From Acidobacteriota bacterium (lineage in GTDB: Bacteria; Acidobacteriota; Terriglobia; Versatilivoradales; Versatilivoraceae): 5,233 nt of DNA. Numbering within the stretch: the first letter of the stretch is position 1; every line of letters starts with the position of its first letter. Where the stretch lies: contig JAPPFQ010000310.1 of assembly GCA_028875135.1 (NCBI GenBank), positions 1 to 5,233 of the forward strand, read 5' to 3'. Below are positions 1 through 5,233 of this stretch, in pieces. A model generated the notes under the pieces. That model saw nothing but the letters and a program-made list of their open reading frames with translations, searched no databases and was not told the origin of the DNA. A program made the position numbers and the translations under genes.

Positions 1-47
1 TTGGAGTCGGTAACCTGGCAAGACGCCCCTTACAAGCCATCCTTATA

Positions 48-67
48 GAGCTGCGAAGCTGCGGCTC
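48..67. repeat. Short inverted repeat (hairpin 1)
   Basis: GAGCTGC at 48-54 pairs with GCGGCTC at 61-67, giving 7 base pairs including one G-T wobble, around a 6-nt loop GAAGCT. It lies only 6 nt from the stronger hairpin at 74-95, so the two may form one repeat unit. No T-run follows on either strand, so a simple intrinsic terminator is unlikely. Confidence 0.45.
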
Positions 68-73
68 AGGGTA

Positions 74-95
74 GCCCCGGGTGGCAACCCGGGGT
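74..95. repeat. Strong GC hairpin (REP-like palindrome)
   Basis: CCCCGGGT at 75-82 and ACCCGGGG at 87-94 are perfect complements around the tetraloop GGCA, and a G-T pair (74/95) can extend the stem. The stem is almost entirely G-C. No T-tract follows on either strand, so a Rho-independent terminator of the usual kind is not supported. From memory only, very similar GGGTGGCAACCC palindromes recur between genes in some GC-rich environmental bacteria, which suggests a dispersed REP-like element. That needs a genome-wide count. Confidence 0.55.
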
Positions 96-118
96 CGTAT
101 CGGTTCTGCGCCAACCCA

Positions 119-138
119 GCCGCGAATGCGGCGAATAA
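119..138. repeat. Imperfect direct repeat containing a mini-hairpin, copy 1
   Basis: This 20-nt stretch matches 206-225 at 17 of 20 positions. Its first 14 bases fold as GCCGC-GAAT-GCGGC (119-132), a perfect 5-bp stem with a 4-nt loop. The two copies are 87 nt apart. Confidence 0.45.
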
Positions 139-170
139 AAAGCACCCGTTCGGGAAAGCACCGCTTCTCC

Positions 171-220
171 AAAAAACCCGCCCCACGCCACAATCACTCG
201 CTGCCGCCGCGTATGTGGCG
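171..220 (-). terminator. Possible terminator for the minus-strand gene set
   Basis: In the minus-strand direction, CGCCACA (220-214) pairs perfectly with TGTGGCG (192-186) around a 21-nt loop. A G-rich 9-nt stretch and then six consecutive T residues (176-171) follow. The pieces of an intrinsic terminator are present, but the loop is long and the T-run is 9 nt from the stem. It would end transcription about 200 nt after the aminotransferase stop codon. A second T-run (TTTTTATT, 141-134) preceded by the small palindrome CCCGAACGGG (154-145) is a weaker alternative. Confidence 0.28.
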
Positions 221-225
221 AATTA
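206..225. repeat. Imperfect direct repeat containing a mini-hairpin, copy 2
   Basis: Second copy of the element at 119-138. The fold becomes GCCGC-GTAT-GTGGC (206-219). The C-to-T change in the 3' arm turns a G-C pair into a G-T wobble, so pairing is kept if the plus strand is the RNA, while a minus-strand RNA would carry an A-C mismatch. The other differences fall in the loop (one) and after the stem (one). Confidence 0.45.
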
Positions 226-293
226 CAAGCTTGGTCCCGGTACGCACAGCCGTTCCAGAACAACAAACCCGTAGCAACGGATTAGCTACTGCG

Positions 294-381
294 CCCCGAA
301 ACACGCTGCCCCGTCCCCAACCCCTCCAAAACAGGCCATTCTTCTCAACAATTCAACACCCCGTCCCCAACAATCACCCCC
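294..381 (-). other. G-tract cluster (possible G-quadruplex) in the 3' region of the aminotransferase message
   Basis: On the minus strand, runs of four or more G occur at 381-377, 368-365, 362-359, 324-321, 318-315, 312-309 and 297-294. Three are separated by only two bases (324-309), and the fourth needs an 11-nt loop. A 13-nt direct repeat, CCCCGTCCCCAAC on the plus strand, accounts for two of the blocks (309-321 and 359-371, exactly 50 nt apart). The first G-run starts inside the last codons and stop of the aminotransferase. A folded structure is possible but unproven. Confidence 0.3.
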
Positions 382-1645
382 GACCCATCATCGAGCCCAT
401 TTCCCGAGCGGCCCCAATGGCCCGGTCGATGTGGGCCATGGTGTTGTAGACGTGAGGGCACAGGCGCAAGCCCCCAGCGGAGGATCCGGCAATGCCGTAC
501 CGGGTGTAGAGTCGGTCAAGTACTTCCCCGCGCTTTTCCGCCGGTACCTGGATGATACAGACCCCACCGCTCAACATCGGGTCCTCGGGAGTGACCAGTC
601 GGAAGCCCTCGGCCTTCAACCCCGCCTTCATCGCTCCGGCCAGTTCGAAGATCCGGGCCTCCACTCGATCGAAGCCGATGCGGCGGTGAAACTCCACGGT
701 GGTGGCGATCGCGGCCAGCCGAGCGTCGTCCCTCTGGCCGAAGGACTCGAACTTCCTGGCTCCCTTCACGTCCGGAACCACGTCGCTCCCCCAGCCGGGT
801 GAGACCAGGTTGGGCCAGATCTCCGCGATGCGGTTCCGCTTGACGTAAAGCAGCCCGACCTCCTTGGGGCCGCAAAACCACTTGTGGCTGCTGGCGGCAA
901 AGGAGTCGCACTGAAGCTCCCGCAGGTCGAGGTTGAAGGCGCCCCAGGTCTGCGCACCGTCGACATGCACATGAATGTTGCGTCGATGAGCCAGTTGGCA
1001 GAGCTCGCGGATGGGAAGCCGCACCCCGCTGACGTTGGAAACGTGAGTCAGGGCCAGGACTTTGGTCCGGGGGCTCAGAGCCTCCTCGAAGGGCGCCACC
1101 AGTTGATCGATCCCGGTGGGCTCGGTGGGGGTCCCGACGCGTTTGACGATTGAATGAAAGCGGGCGGCCCGCACCTGCCAGGCCACGTTGTTGGTGGGAT
1201 GGTTCTGGTCCCATAGCAGGACCTCGTCCCCCGGCTTCAGTGGAAGACCGTTGTTGATGACGTTGTTGGCCTCGCTGGTATTGCGAACCAGGGCCACCTC
1301 GTCGCTGTCCACTCCCAGTTGATCGGCGACCTGCTTGCGAGAGAGCTCCAGCAGGGTATTGAACTTCCGGCGATTGTTGAAGGAGCAGTCGACGTCAATG
1401 TCCTGGGTGAGCTCCACCACCGCTTCCGCGACCACTCGCGGAGCCGGGCAGAGGTTGGCGGCGTTCATGGGGACCGTGGCTTCGCGGAAGGGGAACTGTC
1501 GCCGCACCATCTCCCAATAGGCCTCATGGTTGGGAGCCGCGCCCAGCCTGGAGGACAGGGAGGAAAGGGAAGGGAGGCCGGCCGAGATGAGGGCGGTTCC
1601 CTGGGCCAGCCTGCGCAGGACCAGGCGTCGGGACAGATCGGTCAT
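374..1645 (-). CDS. Tat-exported class V-fold PLP-dependent enzyme (aminotransferase / isopenicillin N epimerase-like)
   Basis: A 423-residue fold-type I PLP enzyme of the class V aminotransferase superfamily. This family includes cysteine desulfurases, isopenicillin N epimerase-like proteins and aminotransferases; the substrate cannot be told from sequence. Residues 5-11 (SRRLVLR) fit the twin-arginine consensus and are followed by a hydrophobic stretch to about residue 26 and a small-residue region near GAA (35-37). This predicts folding with cofactor in the cytoplasm, then export by Tat. The enzyme core starts near residue 44. RNTSEANN (121-128) is the expected cofactor phosphate-binding turn. 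HVDGAQ (227-232) supplies Asp229 and Gln232, which hold the pyridine ring. SSHKW (252-256) carries the Schiff-base lysine, Lys255, followed by the typical GPKEVGLLY (259-267). RLCPHVYNT (394-402) contains the probable substrate-carboxylate arginine, Arg394. The ATG at 1645 is chosen because GGGGTGA lies 7 nt upstream and the Tat motif begins at residue 5. The frame stays open far upstream, but that part only shadows the dehydrogenase gene. Family certain, export likely, reaction unknown. Confidence 0.93.
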   Translation of the reverse strand: MTDLSRRLVLRRLAQGTALISAGLPSLSSLSSRLGAAPNHEAYWEMVRRQFPFREATVPMNAANLCPAPRVVAEAVVELTQDIDVDCSFNNRRKFNTLLELSRKQVADQLGVDSDEVALVRNTSEANNVINNGLPLKPGDEVLLWDQNHPTNNVAWQVRAARFHSIVKRVGTPTEPTGIDQLVAPFEEALSPRTKVLALTHVSNVSGVRLPIRELCQLAHRRNIHVHVDGAQTWGAFNLDLRELQCDSFAASSHKWFCGPKEVGLLYVKRNRIAEIWPNLVSPGWGSDVVPDVKGARKFESFGQRDDARLAAIATTVEFHRRIGFDRVEARIFELAGAMKAGLKAEGFRLVTPEDPMLSGGVCIIQVPAEKRGEVLDRLYTRYGIAGSSAGGLRLCPHVYNTMAHIDRAIGAAREMGSMMGRG

Positions 1646-1652
1646 GATGGGT

Positions 1653-1659
1653 TCACCCC
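1653..1659 (-). promoter_or_regulatory. Ribosome binding site of the aminotransferase gene
   Basis: On the minus strand GGGGTGA lies 7 nt before the ATG at 1645-1643 and matches 6 of 7 bases of the anti-Shine-Dalgarno complement GAGGTGA. It decides the start: the frame upstream is open for about 400 more codons, and this site together with the Tat signal marks the true beginning. Confidence 0.6.
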
Positions 1660-1737
1660 GTTTGGAGCCCGTTGTTCCACCTGCAGGACGGAGCAGGGAC
1701 CCGGTCGGCAAAGGCCGGTCATTCGGTCTGCCGGTTT

Positions 1738-1751
1738 CGGGAATCTTCCCG
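1738..1751 (-). repeat. Small inverted repeat after the dehydrogenase stop codon
   Basis: CGGGAA-TC-TTCCCG is a perfect 14-nt palindromic repeat starting 13 nt downstream of the dehydrogenase stop codon in the 119-nt gap. A realistic fold is 5 bp with a 4-nt loop. No T-run follows, so it is more likely an mRNA end-protecting or processing hairpin, or chance, than a terminator. Confidence 0.3.
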
Positions 1752-1764
1752 CCATACCGTCCGC

Positions 1765-2538
1765 TCACAGTGTGTTGATCATCACCCCGCCGTCGACCAC
1801 CAGGGTTTCCCCGGTGATGTAGCTGCCGGCATCGGTGGCCAGCAGCAGGGCCGGACCAATGAGTTCTTCGGCCTCGCCCCAGCGCCCCAGAGCCGTCCGC
1901 CGGGCGAAAACGGCCTTCTGGTCCTCGTTGAGCAGCGACGCCGGCAGATCGGTCCAGAAGGGACCGGGTGCGATGCAGTTGACGGTAACGTTGTAGGGAC
2001 CCAGGTCCAGCGCGTTGGCCTTGGACAGACCGATCAGCCCGTGCTTGGTGGCATTGTAGACGTTGCGGGTGGACTTGCCTCCCAGCCCCATGATGGAGGA
2101 AATGTGGATGACCCTCCCCCAACGGCGTTCCTTCATCTGGGGGACCAGGGCGCGGGTCAGCACCATGCAGGAACTGAGGTTCAGTTCCACGATCCGGTCC
2201 CAGTCCTCGTCCCGGATCTCGTCGATGAGCGAGGGAGTGTTGGATCCGGCATTGTTGACCAGGACATCGACACGGCCCATTGCATCCAGGGTGCGGCGGG
2301 CCAGGTCCTCGGCCTCCTCCCGCCGGGTCAGGTCCGCCACCAGCGACAGGCCCTTGCTGTCGGTTCCCTCCAGGATCTCGACCAGGGCCCTGTCCAGCTC
2401 GTCCTGGTGACGGCTGCTGATGACCACGTCGGCGCCGGCCCGGGCGAATCCTCGCGCCATGGCCTTGCCCAGACCCTTGCTGCCCCCGGTCACCAGGGCC
2501 ACCCGTCCCGAAAGGTCGAACAACGACTGATTGCTCAT
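1765..2538 (-). CDS. SDR-family NADP(H)-dependent oxidoreductase, gluconate 5-dehydrogenase-like
   Basis: A 257-residue classical short-chain dehydrogenase/reductase, the usual length for the family, expected to be a cytoplasmic tetramer that interconverts an alcohol and a ketone with a nicotinamide cofactor. The Rossmann glycine motif is TGGSKGLG (17-24). SSR at 41-43 ends the second strand with Arg43 instead of an acidic residue, which favours NADP(H). Asp69 (VADL) should contact adenine, and NNAG is at 95-98. The catalytic tetrad is complete: Asn120, Ser148, Tyr161 and Lys165 (YNATK). The PGPFWT segment (191-196), RWGEAEELIG (219-228) and VDGG (248-251) resemble gluconate 5-dehydrogenase and related sugar or polyol SDRs. 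Many SDRs of other specificity share these, so the substrate stays open. The ATG at 2538 is chosen because AAGGAA lies 6 nt upstream; a GTG 16 codons earlier (2586) has no such site. The gene lies 120 nt after the permease and 119 nt before the PLP enzyme on the same strand. Confidence 0.93.
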   Translation of the reverse strand: MSNQSLFDLSGRVALVTGGSKGLGKAMARGFARAGADVVISSRHQDELDRALVEILEGTDSKGLSLVADLTRREEAEDLARRTLDAMGRVDVLVNNAGSNTPSLIDEIRDEDWDRIVELNLSSCMVLTRALVPQMKERRWGRVIHISSIMGLGGKSTRNVYNATKHGLIGLSKANALDLGPYNVTVNCIAPGPFWTDLPASLLNEDQKAVFARRTALGRWGEAEELIGPALLLATDAGSYITGETLVVDGGVMINTL

Positions 2539-2544
2539 GTTTGG

Positions 2545-2550
2545 TTCCTT
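2545..2550 (-). promoter_or_regulatory. Ribosome binding site of the SDR gene
   Basis: AAGGAA on the minus strand, 6 nt before the ATG at 2538-2536. It selects this start over the in-frame GTG at 2586, which has no purine-rich site in front and would add 16 polar residues unlike the family's N-terminus. Confidence 0.65.
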
Positions 2551-2628
2551 TCCGTTGCGTGGTCGGTCCGACTGCCGCTGCCGCACCGTTTACCGGCCGC
2601 ATGGTATCACAGGCGCGCGGTTGCGGCG

Positions 2629-2651
2629 CCGCCGGGCCGTTGCCCCGGCGG
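2629..2651 (-). terminator. GC-rich hairpin just after the permease stop (terminator-like, no T-tract)
   Basis: CCGCCGGG (minus strand, 2651-2644) and CCCGGCGG (2636-2629) are perfect 8-base complements around the 7-nt loop GCAACGG. The stem begins 7 nt after the permease TGA (2661-2659). Every pair is G-C, so it should be very stable. There is no U-rich tail, so full intrinsic termination is uncertain. It could partly terminate, pause transcription or protect the 3' end of the permease message, lowering expression of the downstream dehydrogenase. Confidence 0.4.
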
Positions 2652-2658
2652 GAAGGGA

Positions 2659-5160
2659 TCAGTCCGCCCGCAGGCCCGGCGCCACGGGCGAGCGGGTCAC
2701 CGCCCGGACAGCGGCCAGCGAGGAGATGAGGCCGGCGGCCAGGACCGCCAGCAACAGCCATGCCAGGGCCGTCAGACTGAGGTGTCCTCCGGTGGATCGC
2801 CAGGCGGGAACGATGGCCACCGCCGCCGAGAAGACCCCGAACAGCAGGCCCCAACCGAGCAGAAGCAAGTTCTCCGAGATCACCAGTCGGGCCAGGTGGC
2901 CGGAGTGGTAGCCCACGGCCGTCATCAGCGCGAATTCCCTGCGGCGCTCCAATACGTTTCTCAGCAGCACCACGCCCAGGCCGAAGGTGCCCAGCAGCAG
3001 CCCCATGCCGCCCAGGGCCTGGAAGGTGGAGAGATAGGTGTTGTTCACCCGATGAAAGGCAGCCAGCCTCACGGCCGTGGGCGCCACGTCGAATCCGTAG
3101 TCGGACAGCCGGTCTTCCAGCGTCGCCGTAACTTCCTCACCGGTTCCGGGGGGCGTATCCATCAGAAAGAAACGGAACCCCTCGATTCGCGGAAAGGCCC
3201 TGAGGAAGTGCTTTTCCGACATGATCAGCTCAGACTGGAACAGGCTGTCCTGCAGGGCTCCCACCAGGCGAAGGCGCAGGGGAGCCTCTCCCTGGGGGTT
3301 GAGCACCAGTTCTTCCCCCAGTTGCCGGTGGAGGACGTACTGCATCGAGTTGGCATCGGCGATGACGGGGATGACGTTTCCGGGCAACTCCTGGTGCAGG
3401 AGCCGCCAGGGGTTGTCGGGCTCATGGGGGCTCGACAGGCTGGCCTGAAACCGGAATCGGGACTGGGAGAGAAAGGCGTCGGGAGCGCCCAGGATTCTGG
3501 GGCTGGACGGTTGATAGAGATTGAGGCAACTGGCGTCGTCGCCCGGCCGCAGCCGGAAGGCACTGAAGGCGAGGTCGGCCAGGGTGGGCGCCTGGTCCGA
3601 AGACAGGTTCATCGCCTCCCGGCCGGTAGTGGAGTTGAGGTCGTCCTGGATGGGGAGCAGGGATTCCGCCACCAGGGTAAATCCGCCGGTTCCCGACTGG
3701 CGGTCATGAGGGCTGGAGCGGTCTGTGCGCCGAAAGGCTTCGACCGTGACGATGATGAAGGTGGCCGAGGCGATCAGGGCGATGCACAGCAGGCTGCGGC
3801 CCGGTCGGACGGTGGCGTTGCGGAATCCCAGCCGGGACACCGCCCAGCCACCCTGGGGCTGCAGGATCGGACGTCGCGTCCGTCGCAGCCATCCCGACTG
3901 CCAGGCGAGCAGGGCCAGCAGGCAGAGGGTGCCGGAGGCAAAGAAACCCAGCTCCCGGCTGAGTCCGCCGGCCAGGCTGGCCAGCAGGAACGCCACGGCT
4001 GCAGCGGCCAACAAGAGGGCGGATCGGCTCCGGTCCGGGTTGCGCGGGCGGCCCCGGGACCTCCACCGTGCCGCCATGCCGCCGCTCTTTCCGCTCTTCC
4101 TGCCGGAAGCCGGCGAGGCAGCCGTCGCCCCCGCCTCCTCGTAGAGCCAGGAACCCGTCAGCAGGCTGCGCGGACTGATGGACACCATCCTCCTCAGACT
4201 CCAGGCGATGCAGATCAGGGCGGTCAGGATCCCTCCCAGCCCGCCGGCCAGCAAGGAAAATCCCGAGACATCAAGCCTCAACTGGGTGGTGCCCACGGCA
4301 TCCACCCACCAGGTGCGCAGTCCCAGCATGATCAGGGCGGTGTAGCCCAGAGCCCCGGCCAGGCCCAACAGCGTGCCCAGCCCCGCCAACAGGGCTCCCT
4401 CCCTGAGAAACAGGCGGCGGATACCGGCAGGATCGAACCCCAGGGCTCGAAGCAATCCGATCTCCTGGACGCGCTGCTCCACCCCCAGCTTGAAAAAGAG
4501 GCTGGTGAGCAGCAGCGCCGAAACCACCAGGAAGAAGCTGAAGTAGACGAAATACTGCCCGAAGTCGGTGACTCCCCGCGAGGCCTGCTCGGCTTGAGCC
4601 CCGACGGCGCGCAGCGAGAATCCGAATTGGGCGGGATCGGCGGTGCGCTTGAGCTCCGATTCCAGGCGGGAGCGAAGGCCCTGGAGCGCCTCCGGCCCGG
4701 CGGCCGGGGCCTCGGCGGAGGGGTAGACCCGGATCGAGGACAGGCGGCCATGACGGGACCGCCACAGCTCCTGGCCGACCTCGAGGGGGATGAAGGCCTT
4801 CGGCGTGGTGCGGTATTCCTCCCAGTAGTCTTCGTCCCGGGGGCGAATGCGTCCCAGCTCCATGGGAAAGGGAGGATCCCAATCCACCAGCGTCCTGGAT
4901 TCGGTGATGCCGGGGTAGGCGGGAGCCAGGTCCCTGTCAGCCAGCGAGCCTTCCATGGGGACCACCTCGCTCAGACGAAACCTGGCGGACCGGGTCAACA
5001 GCCGGCCCTGCTCAGCCCAGAGGTAGTATTCGAGCTCCAGCAGATCGCCGGGGCGCGCCTGCAGGTCCCGCGCGGCCCACCGGTTCAGCGCAACCGGAGG
5101 CAGCTCGTCGCCGGGTCTTGTCGGCGGCAGGCCGAAGGATGGGAAGTCGAGTGCGGTCAC
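2659..5160 (-). CDS. FtsX/MacB-type ABC transporter permease, 5'-truncated in this frame
   Basis: Integral membrane subunit of an ABC transporter of the FtsX/MacB superfamily; these work with a separate ATPase to move or extract substrates at the cell envelope. The ATPase and substrate are not visible here. Numbering from the GTG at 5160 (833 residues): 1-200 is part of the first extracytoplasmic domain, including PPFPMELGRIRPRDEDYW (96-113). The first FtsX unit has membrane segments near 204-224, 254-282 and 299-321, with the coupling-helix-like EQRVQEIGLLRALGF at 228-242. A basic linker (350-380) is followed by segments near 380-399, 403-420 and 455-475. The second extracytoplasmic domain spans about 480-705. 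The second FtsX unit has segments near 710-735, 760-787 and 794-818, with ERRREFALMTAVGY at 738-751. GTG 5160 is only the first possible start and is probably not real. It has no ribosome binding site, and the ten codons before it (TAGREIPYSL) already read like this family, where an N-terminal membrane helix and more of the domain should precede. An in-frame TGA at 5193-5191 blocks that. Family sure; start unresolved. Confidence 0.88.
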   Translation of the reverse strand: MTALDFPSFGLPPTRPGDELPPVALNRWAARDLQARPGDLLELEYYLWAEQGRLLTRSARFRLSEVVPMEGSLADRDLAPAYPGITESRTLVDWDPPFPMELGRIRPRDEDYWEEYRTTPKAFIPLEVGQELWRSRHGRLSSIRVYPSAEAPAAGPEALQGLRSRLESELKRTADPAQFGFSLRAVGAQAEQASRGVTDFGQYFVYFSFFLVVSALLLTSLFFKLGVEQRVQEIGLLRALGFDPAGIRRLFLREGALLAGLGTLLGLAGALGYTALIMLGLRTWWVDAVGTTQLRLDVSGFSLLAGGLGGILTALICIAWSLRRMVSISPRSLLTGSWLYEEAGATAASPASGRKSGKSGGMAARWRSRGRPRNPDRSRSALLLAAAAVAFLLASLAGGLSRELGFFASGTLCLLALLAWQSGWLRRTRRPILQPQGGWAVSRLGFRNATVRPGRSLLCIALIASATFIIVTVEAFRRTDRSSPHDRQSGTGGFTLVAESLLPIQDDLNSTTGREAMNLSSDQAPTLADLAFSAFRLRPGDDASCLNLYQPSSPRILGAPDAFLSQSRFRFQASLSSPHEPDNPWRLLHQELPGNVIPVIADANSMQYVLHRQLGEELVLNPQGEAPLRLRLVGALQDSLFQSELIMSEKHFLRAFPRIEGFRFFLMDTPPGTGEEVTATLEDRLSDYGFDVAPTAVRLAAFHRVNNTYLSTFQALGGMGLLLGTFGLGVVLLRNVLERRREFALMTAVGYHSGHLARLVISENLLLLGWGLLFGVFSAAVAIVPAWRSTGGHLSLTALAWLLLAVLAAGLISSLAAVRAVTRSPVAPGLRAD

Positions 5161-5233
5161 CAGGGAATAGGGGATCTCGCGGCCTGCCGTTCACCGACCG
5201 GGTACGCCATGCCCTCTCGTCGCCCTGCGGCAC
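5161..5233 (-). pseudogene. Upstream remnant of the permease gene, separated by an in-frame TGA
   Basis: Codons 5190-5161 continue the permease frame as TAGREIPYSL, joining VTAL in what looks like a conserved stretch (REIPYSLVTAL). The preceding codon at 5193-5191 is TGA, and the permease frame upstream of it gives arginine-rich sequence unlike the family. A neighbouring frame reads MAYPVGERQA (from 5210), weakly similar to the T-Y-L-V-N-E pattern I would expect just before this motif, as if one frame shift lay near 5180-5190. Only 40 nt remain before the window edge, so the break could be a true mutation, an assembly or sequencing error, or misaligned homology. Confidence 0.4.

Larger units (their letters stand above)
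1..373. other. Repeat-rich intergenic region downstream of the aminotransferase, no supported gene
   Basis: About 370 nt between the stop codon of the class V enzyme and the window edge. Short open frames exist on both strands (66-266 minus, 81-449 plus), but neither has a ribosome binding site or a recognisable fold, and the plus-strand one runs into the 3' end of the aminotransferase gene. The sequence is more A-rich than the genes and carries oligo-A runs at 137-141 and 171-176. It also holds several hairpins (48-67, 74-95, 119-132, 206-219, 186-220), a weak 5-bp inverted repeat GTAGC/GCTAC at 271-289, and repeated C-tracts at 294-381. This looks like a 3' untranslated and spacer region with REP-like repeats rather than coding DNA. 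Confidence 0.6.

Noticed and set aside
66..266. 66-codon minus-strand open frame in the left intergenic region
   Set aside because: It crosses the repeats and hairpins, its repeated SPH-type residues simply reflect the DNA direct repeat, and no domain is recognisable.
271..289. GTAGC/GCTAC inverted repeat followed by a T-rich stretch on the minus strand, considered as a terminator
   Set aside because: The stem is only 5 bp with a 9-nt loop, and GGG interrupts it before the T-rich part; too weak to annotate separately.
81..449. 122-codon plus-strand open frame at the left end
   Set aside because: It overlaps the aminotransferase 3' end antisense, is rich in Pro/Arg from C-rich DNA, and lacks a ribosome binding site or recognisable motif.
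1319..1822. Antisense open frame of 167 codons across the start of the aminotransferase gene
   Set aside because: It is a product of high GC content opposite a certain gene, with no recognisable domain.
2601..2620. Promoter-like TGTGATACC on the minus strand upstream of the dehydrogenase
   Set aside because: Only three of six bases of the -10 hexamer fit and there is no convincing -35 element, so no promoter is claimed.
1646..2854. Upstream in-frame extension of the aminotransferase frame (about 400 codons, giving an 826-residue protein)
   Set aside because: It overlaps the dehydrogenase gene and the 3' end of the permease in another frame, its translation is a Gly/Pro/Arg-rich shadow without fold signatures, and a ribosome binding site plus Tat signal mark the start at 1645.

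Overview
This is a GC-rich bacterial window in which all three recognisable protein genes are on the minus strand. In transcription order (right to left) they are: a large FtsX/MacB-type ABC transporter permease whose 5' part is missing or out of frame (about 5190-2659), a short-chain dehydrogenase/reductase of the gluconate-5-dehydrogenase-like branch (2538-1765), and a class V-fold PLP-dependent enzyme with a twin-arginine export signal (1645-374). The genes are separated by 120 and 119 nt. They could be read from one message, but the spacing is too loose to prove an operon. Each of the two downstream starts has its own readable ribosome binding site.

The permease and the Tat-exported PLP enzyme are types I associate with Acidobacteriota and Planctomycetota-like genomes. 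That is a judgement from protein style and GC content, and no marker gene is present to prove it. Nothing in the window (no ATPase, no regulator, no transport substrate clue) fixes the pathway. The dehydrogenase is expected in the cytoplasm and the PLP enzyme outside it, so they need not act on the same molecule.

The left end (1-373) holds no convincing gene. It is packed with short inverted and direct repeats: a GC-only hairpin at 74-95, a neighbouring one at 48-67, a repeated small hairpin at 119-138 and 206-225 whose second copy keeps its pairing through a G-T wobble, and C-rich tracts at 294-381 that are G-rich in the aminotransferase message. A poor-to-moderate terminator candidate for the gene set lies at 171-220.

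The main oddities are an in-frame stop (5191-5193) immediately before a permease segment that should continue upstream, the repeat-rich 3' region, and a perfect 8-bp hairpin 7 nt after the permease stop codon. I see no CRISPR array, tRNA, rRNA, insertion sequence or clearly new system. The three genes belong to known families.
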